64,000 bases of DNA from Paenibacillus curdlanolyticus YK9 (GCF_000179615.1 NZ_AEDD01000011.1:186001-250000), one strand, 5' to 3'. Positions 45,899-55,056 are shown, counted from the stretch's first letter. Notes: generated from the sequence alone by a model not told the origin. Translations and numbers: made by a program.

Positions 45899-47217
45899 AA
45901 ACCGATTTTATTCGCAAACCGCTGCAGCTGCCTGACGAGGAGTGGATCAAATCTCCGCTTGCACTCGACGGGGGACCCTCGATTATTCCTGAAGACGTTC
46001 GCAAAACGAACTTCCCCATTATTACGAAAGAAGACGTCATTCAATTGTTCGTCTCGATCCAGCAGGACGGCGAAAGCGTCGTCGAGGAGTTTAAGGAAGC
46101 TTATCGCAATTATGTAGGCGCGAATTACGCGATTGCAACGTCAAGCGGCACGTCGAGCCTGCATCTTGCGCTCGTCGGAGTAGGCGTGCAGCCCGGCGAC
46201 GAGGTCATCGTGCCTGCGTTCACGTTTATCGCGACCGCGCAGGCGGTCGTTGCCGCCAAAGCGATCCCGATTTTCGTCGATATCGATCCCGTCACCTATT
46301 GCCTGGATGCCACGAAGGTGGAGGAAGCGATTACGCATAAAACCAAAGCGATCATGCCGGTTCACGTGCACGGCTTGCCAGCCGACTTGTCTGCGCTGCG
46401 CCAGCTGGCAGACAAGCATGGTCTACGGCTGGTCGAAGACGCTTCGCATGCCCATTCCGCATCGATTGACGGGCAAGTGGCAGGGTCGATCGGAGACAGC
46501 GCGGGACAGAGCCTGATGGCCGACAAAAACTTCCCTGTTGGGGGCGAAGGCGGCATCGCGTTTTTCCGGGAAAAAGAGGATTATGAGCGCGCACTCGCAT
46601 TTTTGGATGCGTCGGGCATCGATTATCGCATGTCGTGGATCGCTGCGGCTTTCGGCCTCAGCCAGCTTGATCGGCTGCCTTATTACGACGCGATTCGTGC
46701 GAGAAACGCGGCCTATTTGACCGATGCGCTCAAGGAGACGAAGCTGTTCAGCGGGCCTTTCGTTCCCGAAGGGTACAAGCATAGCTACAATATGTACCGG
46801 GTTAAGCTGCATCCTGAACGTCTGGGGCTTGGGGATCTGGACGATTACCGGGTGAAGCATGCGGTCGAGCAGCTGATTCATGCCGAAGGCGTCTTTGCAA
46901 GGGAATGGCAGAACGTGCCGATCCCCGGCCATCTTCCGTTCAAGAACAGGAGGGGCTTCGGCAACGGCTACCCGTTCTCGTTATCGGATCGCGAGGATTT
47001 CGGCTACGATTTGAACCGATTCCCTGTAACGCTGAACATGCTGCGCAGCACACTCACGATCTGCAGAGAGCTCCGAACGCCGATCGAGTACGAACGCATT
47101 CAGGCTTACGCCTTGGCATTCAAGAAAGTCGATGCGAACCCGCATAAGATACGCGAGCTTGTTGAACAAGGCGGCGATGTGAAGATCGTGTACGAAAGAG
47201 ACGCGCGGCTAGGATGA
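45895..47217 (+). CDS. DegT/DnrJ/EryC1-family PLP aminotransferase
   Basis: A 440-residue aminotransferase: N-terminal ATSSGTSSLHLALVGVGV (cofactor phosphate loop), DEVIVPAFTFIATAQAV, EDASHAHSA (Asp stacking on PLP), and the Schiff-base Lys211 in LMADKNFPVGGEGG. Family members transaminate keto-sugars and similar polyols, fitting a hydroxy-ketone produced by a transketolase. In the carrier-protein route it would install the second amino group. ATGA overlaps with both neighbours show tight coupling. Confidence 0.85.
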   Translation: MKTDFIRKPLQLPDEEWIKSPLALDGGPSIIPEDVRKTNFPIITKEDVIQLFVSIQQDGESVVEEFKEAYRNYVGANYAIATSSGTSSLHLALVGVGVQPGDEVIVPAFTFIATAQAVVAAKAIPIFVDIDPVTYCLDATKVEEAITHKTKAIMPVHVHGLPADLSALRQLADKHGLRLVEDASHAHSASIDGQVAGSIGDSAGQSLMADKNFPVGGEGGIAFFREKEDYERALAFLDASGIDYRMSWIAAAFGLSQLDRLPYYDAIRARNAAYLTDALKETKLFSGPFVPEGYKHSYNMYRVKLHPERLGLGDLDDYRVKHAVEQLIHAEGVFAREWQNVPIPGHLPFKNRRGFGNGYPFSLSDREDFGYDLNRFPVTLNMLRSTLTICRELRTPIEYERIQAYALAFKKVDANPHKIRELVEQGGDVKIVYERDARLG

Positions 47218-48263
47218 GCGGCGAGTCGCGATTGAAGCGGGTAGCCATTCTCGGCGGCAGCGGGTTCACTGGCGCCGAGCTGTACAGGCTGCTTCGGAAG
47301 CATCCCGGATTCGACGTAACGTTTATTTCCTCCGAGTCGAATGCCGGGCTTCCGGTCGACAAGTATTATGCCGCATCGGTCCATAAGAAGAAGATTAGCT
47401 CGCTTAAGTTCAGCCGCGCCTCCGAGCTGGAGGGGCATTATGACGCCGTATTCTCATGCTTGCCTACTGGCGAATTGCCGAAGCTTATCGCGAAGGTTAC
47501 CGAGCATGCGGACTATGTGTTTAATGTGAGCGGCGATTATCGCATCTCCGACACCGCACTCTTGCAGCGGCATTATCCGGAGACGCTGAAGCATGCGTTT
47601 GAAGGCGGGTGGCATTATTTTGTGCCCGAATTCAGTGAAATCGACCGAACGAAGAAGGTTATTAATTTGCCGGGATGTATGGCGGTGGCGACGCTTTATA
47701 CGTTATTTCCGCTAGTGGCGCATGACTTGATCGAGGAGCGTGTCGTGACGGATGCCAAGACGGGTTCGAGCGGAGGCGGCAAGTCGACGAGCGAGCATCA
47801 TGCCGAGCGCACGAGTAACTTCAGAGCGTTCAAAGTGCACGGCCATCGGCATAAGCCGGAAATCGAACAGGCGTTGTTTGACCCGTTCGGCCGTACGGTC
47901 GATCTGCAATTTTCGGTATATAGCCTTGATTTGCCGAGGGGGATTATGGCGACCTCCTATGCTTTGCTCAAGGAAGGCGTTACCGCCGTTGATGTGAGAA
48001 AAGCGTTTTACAGCACCTATGCTGATAAACCGTTTGTCCATTACCTCTCGGCTGGCAACGGAACTCCCATGATCAAGACGGTGAACGGCACGAATTTTGC
48101 AGAGGTCGGGGCATATGTGGAAGGTCGAAATTGCGTTTCCTTGGCGACGATCGATAACCTGCTCAAGGGAGCGGCGGGGCAAGCCGTTCAGGCGGCCAAT
48201 CTGTATTTTGGGTTCCCGGAGGAAGAAGGATTGCCCCAAGAAGGCGAAGGAGCGTGGCCATAA
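47214..48263 (+). CDS. ArgC/LysY-like carrier-bound acyl-phosphate reductase
   Basis: A 349-residue protein: Rossmann start VAILGGSGFTGAELYRLL, SCLPTG, and the catalytic Cys155 in NLPGCMAVATLY, with the C-terminal GTNFAEVGAYVEGR. This is the N-acetyl-gamma-glutamyl-phosphate reductase family, including LysY that acts on LysW-bound substrates. It should reduce the phosphate made by the neighbouring kinase domain to a semialdehyde on the carrier. It overlaps the aminotransferase by ATGA and the next gene by TAATG. Confidence 0.88.
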   Translation: MSGESRLKRVAILGGSGFTGAELYRLLRKHPGFDVTFISSESNAGLPVDKYYAASVHKKKISSLKFSRASELEGHYDAVFSCLPTGELPKLIAKVTEHADYVFNVSGDYRISDTALLQRHYPETLKHAFEGGWHYFVPEFSEIDRTKKVINLPGCMAVATLYTLFPLVAHDLIEERVVTDAKTGSSGGGKSTSEHHAERTSNFRAFKVHGHRHKPEIEQALFDPFGRTVDLQFSVYSLDLPRGIMATSYALLKEGVTAVDVRKAFYSTYADKPFVHYLSAGNGTPMIKTVNGTNFAEVGAYVEGRNCVSLATIDNLLKGAAGQAVQAANLYFGFPEEEGLPQEGEGAWP

Positions 48264-50170
48264 TGAGCAGCGGCAGCCTATATGTCATCAAGCTTGGCAG
48301 CAGCACCATCGTGAATCATCCCCGCATTTTCGAGGAGATTGCCCGCATCTCGCGCAGAGGGAACCAAGTGCTGCTGGTTGCCGGCGGAGCGGAGGCAATA
48401 CGCCAGAAGTATGAAGCGCTATCGCGGCCGATGCCGTTCTTGACGCTGCCGTCCGGCGATGACGTGCGCTATTGCTCCCCGGAGGAGATGCCTTATATTC
48501 GAGACGCTTACCATGCATACATTTTGGCTCCGATCCGGGAGCAGCTGAAAGCGCAAGGGCTAAGCGTATTCGCGCAGTTAGGCGGCGACAACGGTCTTGT
48601 GCGCGGGCGAAAGGCGAAGCCGATCAAAGCGATCCAAGGCCAGAAAACCGTCATCGTAAGGGATTCGTTATTCGGCCAATACACGGGCAGCCACACGGAA
48701 TTCCTCCATGCCGCTCTATCGGCTTTCGATGTCGTATGCTTGTCGCCTCCCATCTGGGATTCCGAGATCGACTCTTACATCAATATCGATGCGGACGTTC
48801 TTGCCGCCGAGCTTGCTGTCGAGCTCGAAGCGCATCATCTTCGTTTCGTGACCGGCACGGCGGGCTTGCTGCAGGATGTCGGAGATGCGGGCTCGACGAT
48901 TCCGGATGTGTACGAGGACGAGGAGCTGGCATCCGTCCAAGGGCGAATGAAGCAGAAAGTAAGGGCGGCTCGTCTGGCGGTTAGCCGGGGAGTTTGCGAT
49001 GTCAATATTTCCGGTCCTCACTCGGTGGAGGAAGGAGGCCGGACATGGTTCTGGCAAGGCGAACGCGGGGCACCCAGCTTCGAACTGCTGAACAAAACAA
49101 TCCGAATTCCGTCCGTTTCCGAAGACGAGCATGAGCTGGCTCGGTTTCTGCTTGAAGAAGTGCAAGACCCGTCGATAACGGGACAGATCGACGAGGTAGG
49201 CAATATCGTGTTCCGCAAGGGCAATGGTCCCCATACGCTCCTGCTTCTCGGTCATATCGACACGGTGCCGCATGTGTGGCCTGTTCGAGCCGACGCAGAC
49301 GGGGTGACCGGAAGAGGCGTCGTGGACGCCAAAGGCAGCTTCGTCAACTTCGTCCATACGCTGCTGGAAGCAGAGGTGCCCGAGAATGGCTCGCTGCTAG
49401 TGATTGGCGCTGTGGAAGAGGAAATTTCGTCTTCGAAAGGCGCTTTTTACATTCGGGACCATTACCGGGCGGACGCAGTCGTCATCGGCGAACCGAGCGG
49501 CGAAGATAGCTTGACGTTAGGATATTACGGACTGTTCAAGCTGCGGATTTCCATTCGGAGAGCGCAGGAGCATACGGCGGCGAAGGATAGCGTGAGCGCC
49601 ATCGATGAGCTGTATCAGGTTGCAGCTCATATTCGCGGCATCGTTCAGGAGCTCGATCAGCAGAGCTTGTCCTCCTTGATCGATATCGAGCATCTGAACG
49701 AGCGTGGTTTTATTACGGCAACCGCGATCCTGAATTTCAGAATATCGCCGGAAGCGGGCAACGACTATAGGGACAAGGTCGAGCTGTCCTTCGGGGAAGG
49801 GGTGACGGTCGAGGTGCTTCGCTCGACGCCGGGCTTTGCCAATTCGCGTTCGGATACGCTGGTGAAATCGTTCGTGCGAAGCTTCGCCAAGCATGGAAAG
49901 TCGATTCGCTATTTGAAGAAGCGGGGAACGAGCGATATGAACACGCTGGCGACGACGTGGACTTCCGTTCCGATGGTGGCATACGGGCCGGGCGATTCTA
50001 GCCTGGACCATACGAACGACGAATATTTGCGCTATGAGGAAGTCGAATCTTCGCGAGCCATTCTGAGAGAGGCGGTTAATGAATGGTTCCGGTTAAACGG
50101 AGGATTACATGGAGCAATCGATATCGGCATACAAGGTACAGGAGCTTCCGCCCCCGTCGTTAGCCGATAG
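48263..50170 (+). CDS. Fused carrier-bound amino acid kinase (LysZ-like) and M20 releasing hydrolase (LysK-like)
   Basis: About 635 residues. Residues 1-265 are an amino-acid kinase of the NAGK/LysZ type (YVIKLGSSTIVN, LLVAGGAEAIRQKY, YINIDADVLAAELAVEL). Residues 270-610 are an M20 metallopeptidase like LysK (LLLLGHIDTVP, GRGVVDAKGSF, GAVEEEISSSKGA, VIGEPSGED, SLDHTNDEY). In known systems these are separate proteins: one phosphorylates the carrier-bound side chain, the other releases the finished amino acid. ATG 48263 is chosen over GTG 48254 because AAGGAG ends ten bases before it. The C-terminus overlaps the transketolase gene by 62 bases. Confidence 0.85.
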   Translation: MSSGSLYVIKLGSSTIVNHPRIFEEIARISRRGNQVLLVAGGAEAIRQKYEALSRPMPFLTLPSGDDVRYCSPEEMPYIRDAYHAYILAPIREQLKAQGLSVFAQLGGDNGLVRGRKAKPIKAIQGQKTVIVRDSLFGQYTGSHTEFLHAALSAFDVVCLSPPIWDSEIDSYINIDADVLAAELAVELEAHHLRFVTGTAGLLQDVGDAGSTIPDVYEDEELASVQGRMKQKVRAARLAVSRGVCDVNISGPHSVEEGGRTWFWQGERGAPSFELLNKTIRIPSVSEDEHELARFLLEEVQDPSITGQIDEVGNIVFRKGNGPHTLLLLGHIDTVPHVWPVRADADGVTGRGVVDAKGSFVNFVHTLLEAEVPENGSLLVIGAVEEEISSSKGAFYIRDHYRADAVVIGEPSGEDSLTLGYYGLFKLRISIRRAQEHTAAKDSVSAIDELYQVAAHIRGIVQELDQQSLSSLIDIEHLNERGFITATAILNFRISPEAGNDYRDKVELSFGEGVTVEVLRSTPGFANSRSDTLVKSFVRSFAKHGKSIRYLKKRGTSDMNTLATTWTSVPMVAYGPGDSSLDHTNDEYLRYEEVESSRAILREAVNEWFRLNGGLHGAIDIGIQGTGASAPVVSR

Positions 50171-50918
50171 GGCAAAAGAAGCTAGAAAGCTGATCATCGA
50201 CATGGCGGCCACCCCAACCGGCTGCCACATCGGGGGCAGCTTATCGGTTATCGACCTGTTGATCGCCGCTTATGCGAAGTATGGGCATGACACGCATTCC
50301 TCGATCATTTTGAGTAAAGGACATGCGGCGGCGGGCTTGTATGCGGCTTTATACGTATACGGAATCTTGCCCTCTAATCCGGCGGAAAGCTATGGGAAGC
50401 AAGGCTCGCTTTATACAGGGCACCCGAACCACAAGCTTCCCGGCATCCCTTTTGCAACCGGCAGCTTGGGCCATGGCGTCGCCTATGCGGCGGGTTGGGC
50501 TTTAGCGCAAAAGCTGCGAGGCACGGAAGGCCTCGGCATCGCGATCGGAGGAGACGGGGAGCTGCAGGAAGGGCTCATTTGGGAGACGGCTCAAATCGTG
50601 CAAGCCCAGTCGCTGTCGAACTTCATCTATATCGTGGACTGCAATGGCGGTCAAAATGATGGCTATGTCGATGACATTTCGCCAATCCGCAACCTAAAGG
50701 AGCGGTTCGAGGCATTCGGGTTCGCTGTCCGGGAAATCGACGGTCACCAGCATGACGCTATATTCGATGCGATAACGCCGGATGGCGAGAAGCCGATCGC
50801 CATTCTTGCTCGAACGATCAAAGGCAAGGGCGTTGCCGCATTAGAGGGCAATCCGGATGCCCATTACGCTAAAATTCCGGCCAATCTGGCGAAAAGATGG
50901 AAGGTGAGCCTATCATGA
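50109..50918 (+). CDS. Transketolase, N-terminal subunit
   Basis: A 269-residue thiamine-diphosphate-binding half: GCHIGGSLSVIDLLIAAY, SKGHAAAGLYAAL, GSLGHGVAYAAGWA and the ThDP motif GDGELQEGLIWETAQ...IVDCNG. Split transketolases are often used in special metabolism. In the vazabitide-type carrier pathway of Streptomyces a transketolase pair adds a two-carbon unit to carrier-bound glutamate semialdehyde; the same step is inferred here. CGGAGG precedes ATG 50109, inside the end of the fusion gene. Confidence 0.85.
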   Translation: MEQSISAYKVQELPPPSLADRAKEARKLIIDMAATPTGCHIGGSLSVIDLLIAAYAKYGHDTHSSIILSKGHAAAGLYAALYVYGILPSNPAESYGKQGSLYTGHPNHKLPGIPFATGSLGHGVAYAAGWALAQKLRGTEGLGIAIGGDGELQEGLIWETAQIVQAQSLSNFIYIVDCNGGQNDGYVDDISPIRNLKERFEAFGFAVREIDGHQHDAIFDAITPDGEKPIAILARTIKGKGVAALEGNPDAHYAKIPANLAKRWKVSLS

Positions 50919-51859
50919 CGACGGCGACGCTATCGGGAAGGGATGCCTATAAGGACGAGCTCGCCAAGCTCGCGGAAACCGAAGAACGAATCGTTTGCCT
51001 AGAGGCGGATTTGGGCGGCAAAAACCATCCGTTCCAGACCCGGCATCCGGAGCGGTTCTTGAACCTTGGCATCGCGGAGTTAGCCGGCGTCGATATCGCG
51101 GCAGGACTCGCCGAAGCGGGATACGTGCCCTTTATCTCGACGTTCGCCGCTTTCGCGGCACTGCGAGCTGCGGAAAGCGTGAAATTATCGCTAGGCTATA
51201 TGGGGAAAAACGTGAAGCTCGTTGCTCCGTACGGCGGCGTGTCAGGCGGATGGTTCGGCACGACCCATCATGCGCTGGAGGATATCGCGGTGATCCAGTC
51301 TTTTCAAAATATTCGCATCGCGTGCCCGCACGGAGAAGAAGAGACGCGGAGGGTGATCCGCGAAGCGGCGGCATCAACGGAGCCGTACTACATTCGCCTA
51401 TCCCGCAATGATGCGTTCGAAAGCTTAGCCCGAGCCTCGGCATCCTCATGCAGAGAGCTTCTGGTAGAAAGGGGGGCGGTTCATGGCCGAGCCAAGCTTT
51501 GCCTCCTGTCCGTCGGGGAGCAAGCGACCGAGCTGTGCAAAGCGCTAACCGAGCAATTCGAATCGGTTGTGCACGCCCATGCTTGTTATGTCGACAGCCA
51601 AAGCTTGAAAGCATATGTGGAGCCGCTTCAGTCATTAGCCGATCGGTTCCTCGTCGTCGAGGAGCATCGGGCAACCGGCGGCACCGCGTCTTATCTGGCG
51701 TTGATAATGCCGGAGCATCCGGTTTATTCGCATAATTGCGGGGAGCAGTGGCCGATGTATGGCGGCTCGCATGCGGAGGTGCTTGCCGATCTAGGCTTCG
51801 GCTTAGAGCCGCTGCGTCAGCAAATTCAATCGCTGCTAGGAGGGTCGGATGATATTTAG
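50915..51859 (+). CDS. Transketolase, C-terminal subunit
   Basis: About 314 residues, the pyrimidine-binding and C-terminal domains of transketolase: VCLEADLGGKNHPF, LNLGIAELAGVDIAAGLAEAG (catalytic Glu), FISTFAAFAALRAAE, APYGGVSGGWFGTTHHALED and a C-terminal regulatory-like domain. It starts at ATG 50915 in an ATGA overlap with the N-subunit gene, with GGAAGGTGAG upstream. The pair together makes one full enzyme. Confidence 0.85.
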   Translation: MTTATLSGRDAYKDELAKLAETEERIVCLEADLGGKNHPFQTRHPERFLNLGIAELAGVDIAAGLAEAGYVPFISTFAAFAALRAAESVKLSLGYMGKNVKLVAPYGGVSGGWFGTTHHALEDIAVIQSFQNIRIACPHGEEETRRVIREAAASTEPYYIRLSRNDAFESLARASASSCRELLVERGAVHGRAKLCLLSVGEQATELCKALTEQFESVVHAHACYVDSQSLKAYVEPLQSLADRFLVVEEHRATGGTASYLALIMPEHPVYSHNCGEQWPMYGGSHAEVLADLGFGLEPLRQQIQSLLGGSDDI

Positions 51860-53075
51860 CGTGCTAAGAGCGAGCAGGTTTCGGAATTATTTCATCGCGG
51901 ATATCGTATCCGGCTTCGGCGTAGGGATGAGCACGATCGGCGCCAACTGGTATCTGATGGACCAGACGGGATCGATTACTTCCGTAGGGCTCATGCTCTC
52001 GCTTAACGTGATCGCAGGCTTCCTCGTATCTGCATTCGCCGGGACGTTCGTTGACAAATGGAATCGGAAGTCGATCCTTCTGTGGGCGAATGTTGTAAGA
52101 GCCGCAGCGCTGCTGCTCATCACAGGCGCCTTCTTCGGGACCGGCTTCCATGTTGAATACTTGTATGCGTTCGCCGCGGTCAACGGCATGGGCTGGGCGC
52201 TCTATATGAGCGCTTCGCGAAGCCTTGTGCAAGAGCTGTTGACCGAGAAGGAGCTGATACACGGCAATTCCTTGATCGAAATCAGCTTGCAGGTCGGCAT
52301 GTTCATGGCTGGAGGCTTATCCGGGGTTCTGTACAAATATATCGGCTTCGAGGCGATCTTGCTCCTGAACGCAGCCGCTTTTCTCATCAGCAGCCTCTTC
52401 CTCAGTCGAATTTCGTATTCGGCTCTGCCGGTCGAGCATGACGAGACGTCGTTCTTCGACTCCTTCAAGGCGGGCATTCATTATTTGGCGGAAAGACCTT
52501 CTCTATTCATTCTGGGCGTCGTATCTATTATCCCGCTGGTGACGACGATGGTATTCAACGTCGTGCTGCCGGGTTACGTCAGTACATCGGTAGGCGGGGA
52601 TTCCATCGTGTTCGGTTTGTCGGATATGAGCTATGGCATCGGGGGGCTCCTGTCCGGTTTCTTGGCCGCTCCGCTTGCGAGAAAGCTGTCGCAGCACGGA
52701 ACGATTCTGCTTATCTTCCTCGTATCCGTTGTAAATCTCGTGGCAATCGCCTTTAATTCGACTGTGCTTTTGCTCTATATCGGCTGCGTCATCATCGGCT
52801 TGACGAACTCCTCTCTGCGCATCCTGATCACGACATCGCTGATGGCGTCGGTATCCAAATCGTATATGGGGCGCGCGACTTCAGTCTGGATGGGCATTTC
52901 TTTGCTGCTGCAGACCGTCTCTGCAACAGGGCTTGGCGTCGTCATCGACCGATTCTCGCCGGGGCTTGGATTCATTGTGATGGGTGGGTTGATGCTCGTC
53001 GGATTGATTGCTTATTACGTGCTGAACAGCAAGTCGAAGCTGCCGCAGAAACAAACGGTGGAAGTCGAGGCGTGA
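51849..53075 (+). CDS. MFS exporter of the LysW cluster
   Basis: A 408-residue major facilitator with about 12 hydrophobic helices, of the EntS/MFS_3 type (ISVLRASRFRNYFIAD-like start, then FAGTFVDKWNRKSILLWANV between helices 2 and 3). AGGAGGGTCGG precedes ATG and the gene overlaps the transketolase gene by 11 bases. It most likely exports the product of the cluster or gives self-protection; this is inferred from position. Confidence 0.8.
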   Translation: MIFSVLRASRFRNYFIADIVSGFGVGMSTIGANWYLMDQTGSITSVGLMLSLNVIAGFLVSAFAGTFVDKWNRKSILLWANVVRAAALLLITGAFFGTGFHVEYLYAFAAVNGMGWALYMSASRSLVQELLTEKELIHGNSLIEISLQVGMFMAGGLSGVLYKYIGFEAILLLNAAAFLISSLFLSRISYSALPVEHDETSFFDSFKAGIHYLAERPSLFILGVVSIIPLVTTMVFNVVLPGYVSTSVGGDSIVFGLSDMSYGIGGLLSGFLAAPLARKLSQHGTILLIFLVSVVNLVAIAFNSTVLLLYIGCVIIGLTNSSLRILITTSLMASVSKSYMGRATSVWMGISLLLQTVSATGLGVVIDRFSPGLGFIVMGGLMLVGLIAYYVLNSKSKLPQKQTVEVEA

Positions 53076-53080
53076 ATGGA

Positions 53081-53119
53081 ATGCTTACATGCACAATGCA
53101 CAAATGCATATGTAAGCAT
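53081..53119. promoter_or_regulatory. Perfect 10-bp inverted repeat between exporter and ligase genes
   Basis: ATGCTTACAT-N19-ATGTAAGCAT. No U-tract follows, so it is not a classic terminator. The gap (53076-53202) may hold an internal promoter, operator or mRNA processing site. Confidence 0.5.
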
Positions 53120-53202
53120 CCACAAATGCAAAATCATGCTGCTGCGGTTGCAGCGCCCAACATAGCAAATTTTGTCCGAAAATTTCGTAAGGAGTGAGAA
53201 CA

Positions 53203-54459
53203 ATGCCAACGGTCAAAACGATTGCGTTTGTCGAGCCTAGCTTTTACGGCGTTAGCTTTGCTAGAGTCGCCTATGGACAAGGGCATCGCGTCATCGCGAT
53301 TGTATCGTCTGAGGATAATCCGAAGAAATACGGGTACGAGGGCATCTATCATGATTTGATCGTAGCCGACATCCGAGACGAACAATCGCTATATCAGGCG
53401 ATAACGGATTCGCCATACGCGGGCAAGCTGGACGCCCTCATTCCGGCAACCGATTACGCCTCCCACTTGACGGCGAAGGTCGCGGAGCGGCTTGGCCTGC
53501 GAGGCGTGCCATACGAAGCAGCGCTAAAATCGCGGAATAAAGATTTGGCGAGGGAGGCTTACGCTGAACACGGCGTTCCTAGCGCAGCGTTCCGTAAAGT
53601 AACAAGCTTTGATGAAGCTGCTGCGGCTGCCGCAGAAATCGGCTACCCCGTTGTGCTGAAGCCGACCAATTGCGCGAGCAGTCAGCATGTATTTTTTATC
53701 CATAATGAAGTGGAGCTGCGGAAGTCGTTTGAGGCGATCGTCGAGTTTAAAGTGACTTATATGGATTTCAAAGTCCGCGAGGACTACTTGATCGAACAAT
53801 ATTTGCAAGGACCGGAGTTCAGTGTGGAGCTGTTCCTGCAGCAAGGAGAAGCAATATTCGCTGCCGTGACAGAGAAGCTGACGACACCGTTGCCCTATTT
53901 CGTAGAAACGTTCCATACGCTGCCGTCTCCTTCTTATACCGAACGACAGGACGATATTATTCGGGTGGCAGTTGAAGCGCTTAAAGCGATTGGATTAACC
54001 GATGGACCGAGTCATGTAGAGGTGAAGCTAACCTCATCTGGGCCCCGTATCATCGAAGTAAACGGAAGACCGGGCGGGGACAACATCTCGTCGGACTTGC
54101 TCGTATTGGCCTTCGGCGTAGATGTATTCGAAGCGACAGTTAACTATTATCTCGATCAACCAGTTGCCATCGAGAAGAAGCATGATCGTGCGGCCTCGAT
54201 TGCTTACGTGACCGCCGAGCGCGATGGCGTGCTCGAGCGACTTGAAGGAATCGACGATGTGCTCCAGCATCCGAAGGTTATTCGGAGCCATGTTTCGGCG
54301 GTGCCCGGCGATAACGTCGCGAAAGCAAAAAGCTCGGATGATCGGCTTGCGTACTTTATTGTCGCAGGCGATACACCGCAAGAAGCCAAGCAGCTGGCGC
54401 TTACGCTGCTCCAGCAAGTGAAGGTCGTTTATCGCAATCAAGAGGCCGTGATTGCATAG
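53203..54459 (+). CDS. ATP-grasp ligase (amino acid/dipeptide ligase type)
   Basis: About 418 residues of the biotin-carboxylase-like ATP-grasp fold: an N-terminal Rossmann-like domain, RNKDLAREAYAEHGVPSAAF, GYPVVLKPTNCASSQHVF, YLIEQYLQGPEFSVELFLQ, and the metal-site RIIEVNGRPGGDNISSDLL. Such enzymes join an amino acid carboxylate to an amine and are common in clusters making dipeptide-like metabolites. ATG 53203 follows AAGGAGTGAG; a GTG at 53194 is in frame but overlaps it. It probably condenses the carrier-derived amino acid with another amino acid. Confidence 0.8.
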   Translation: MPTVKTIAFVEPSFYGVSFARVAYGQGHRVIAIVSSEDNPKKYGYEGIYHDLIVADIRDEQSLYQAITDSPYAGKLDALIPATDYASHLTAKVAERLGLRGVPYEAALKSRNKDLAREAYAEHGVPSAAFRKVTSFDEAAAAAAEIGYPVVLKPTNCASSQHVFFIHNEVELRKSFEAIVEFKVTYMDFKVREDYLIEQYLQGPEFSVELFLQQGEAIFAAVTEKLTTPLPYFVETFHTLPSPSYTERQDDIIRVAVEALKAIGLTDGPSHVEVKLTSSGPRIIEVNGRPGGDNISSDLLVLAFGVDVFEATVNYYLDQPVAIEKKHDRAASIAYVTAERDGVLERLEGIDDVLQHPKVIRSHVSAVPGDNVAKAKSSDDRLAYFIVAGDTPQEAKQLALTLLQQVKVVYRNQEAVIA

Positions 54460-54510
54460 CATAATAGAGGCGGCCACAGCTATTTTGCGAATGAGGGGGA
54501 ATGTTTACGA

Positions 54511-55056
54511 ATGGGCATCGCAGTCATTTACGGAAGCGCTAGAAGAAACGGAAACTCGGACCAGCTTGCCAAACGGTTAACCGAAGGGTTTGATGCCGTC
54601 CATCTCTACCTGTCCGATTATACCATCGAGCCGATCAAGGATTACCGGCATTCCGAGAAAGAGCCCTACCCCGAGGATGATTACCACTCCGTCATTGAGC
54701 AGGTGTTGGCGCAGGATACGATTGTGTTCGCCACGCCAATTTACTGGTATGGGGCATCCGGGCTCACGAAAACGTTCATCGACCGATGGTCCCAATCGCT
54801 GCGAGAAGATAGGGAAGGATTCCTCGCGAAACTTTCAGGCAAATCGGCGTGGGTAATCGGCATCGGCGATGACGAGCCTCATCTGAAGGGCATACCGCTC
54901 ATTTTGCAATTCCAATCGATTTTCGAATTTACGCGCACGAAGTTCGAAGGCTATATTCTGGGCAAAGCCAATCGGCCCGGCGATATTTTGGAAGACAAGG
55001 TTGCGTTGGCGACGGTGGAGGAAATACGGAACAAGTGGCGGGGGGTGTCGGGTTAG
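54511..55056 (+). CDS. Flavodoxin-like NAD(P)H-dependent FMN oxidoreductase
   Basis: A 181-residue protein: IAVIYGSARRNGNSDQLAKR (FMN phosphate loop), FATPIYWYGASGLTKTFIDRW (the typical PIYW...K.FIDR segment) and GYILGKANRPGDI. Members reduce quinones, azo or other electron acceptors. As the last gene before a terminator it may tailor the product of the cluster or be a passenger. GAGGGGGA precedes ATG. Confidence 0.8.
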   Translation: MGIAVIYGSARRNGNSDQLAKRLTEGFDAVHLYLSDYTIEPIKDYRHSEKEPYPEDDYHSVIEQVLAQDTIVFATPIYWYGASGLTKTFIDRWSQSLREDREGFLAKLSGKSAWVIGIGDDEPHLKGIPLILQFQSIFEFTRTKFEGYILGKANRPGDILEDKVALATVEEIRNKWRGVSG

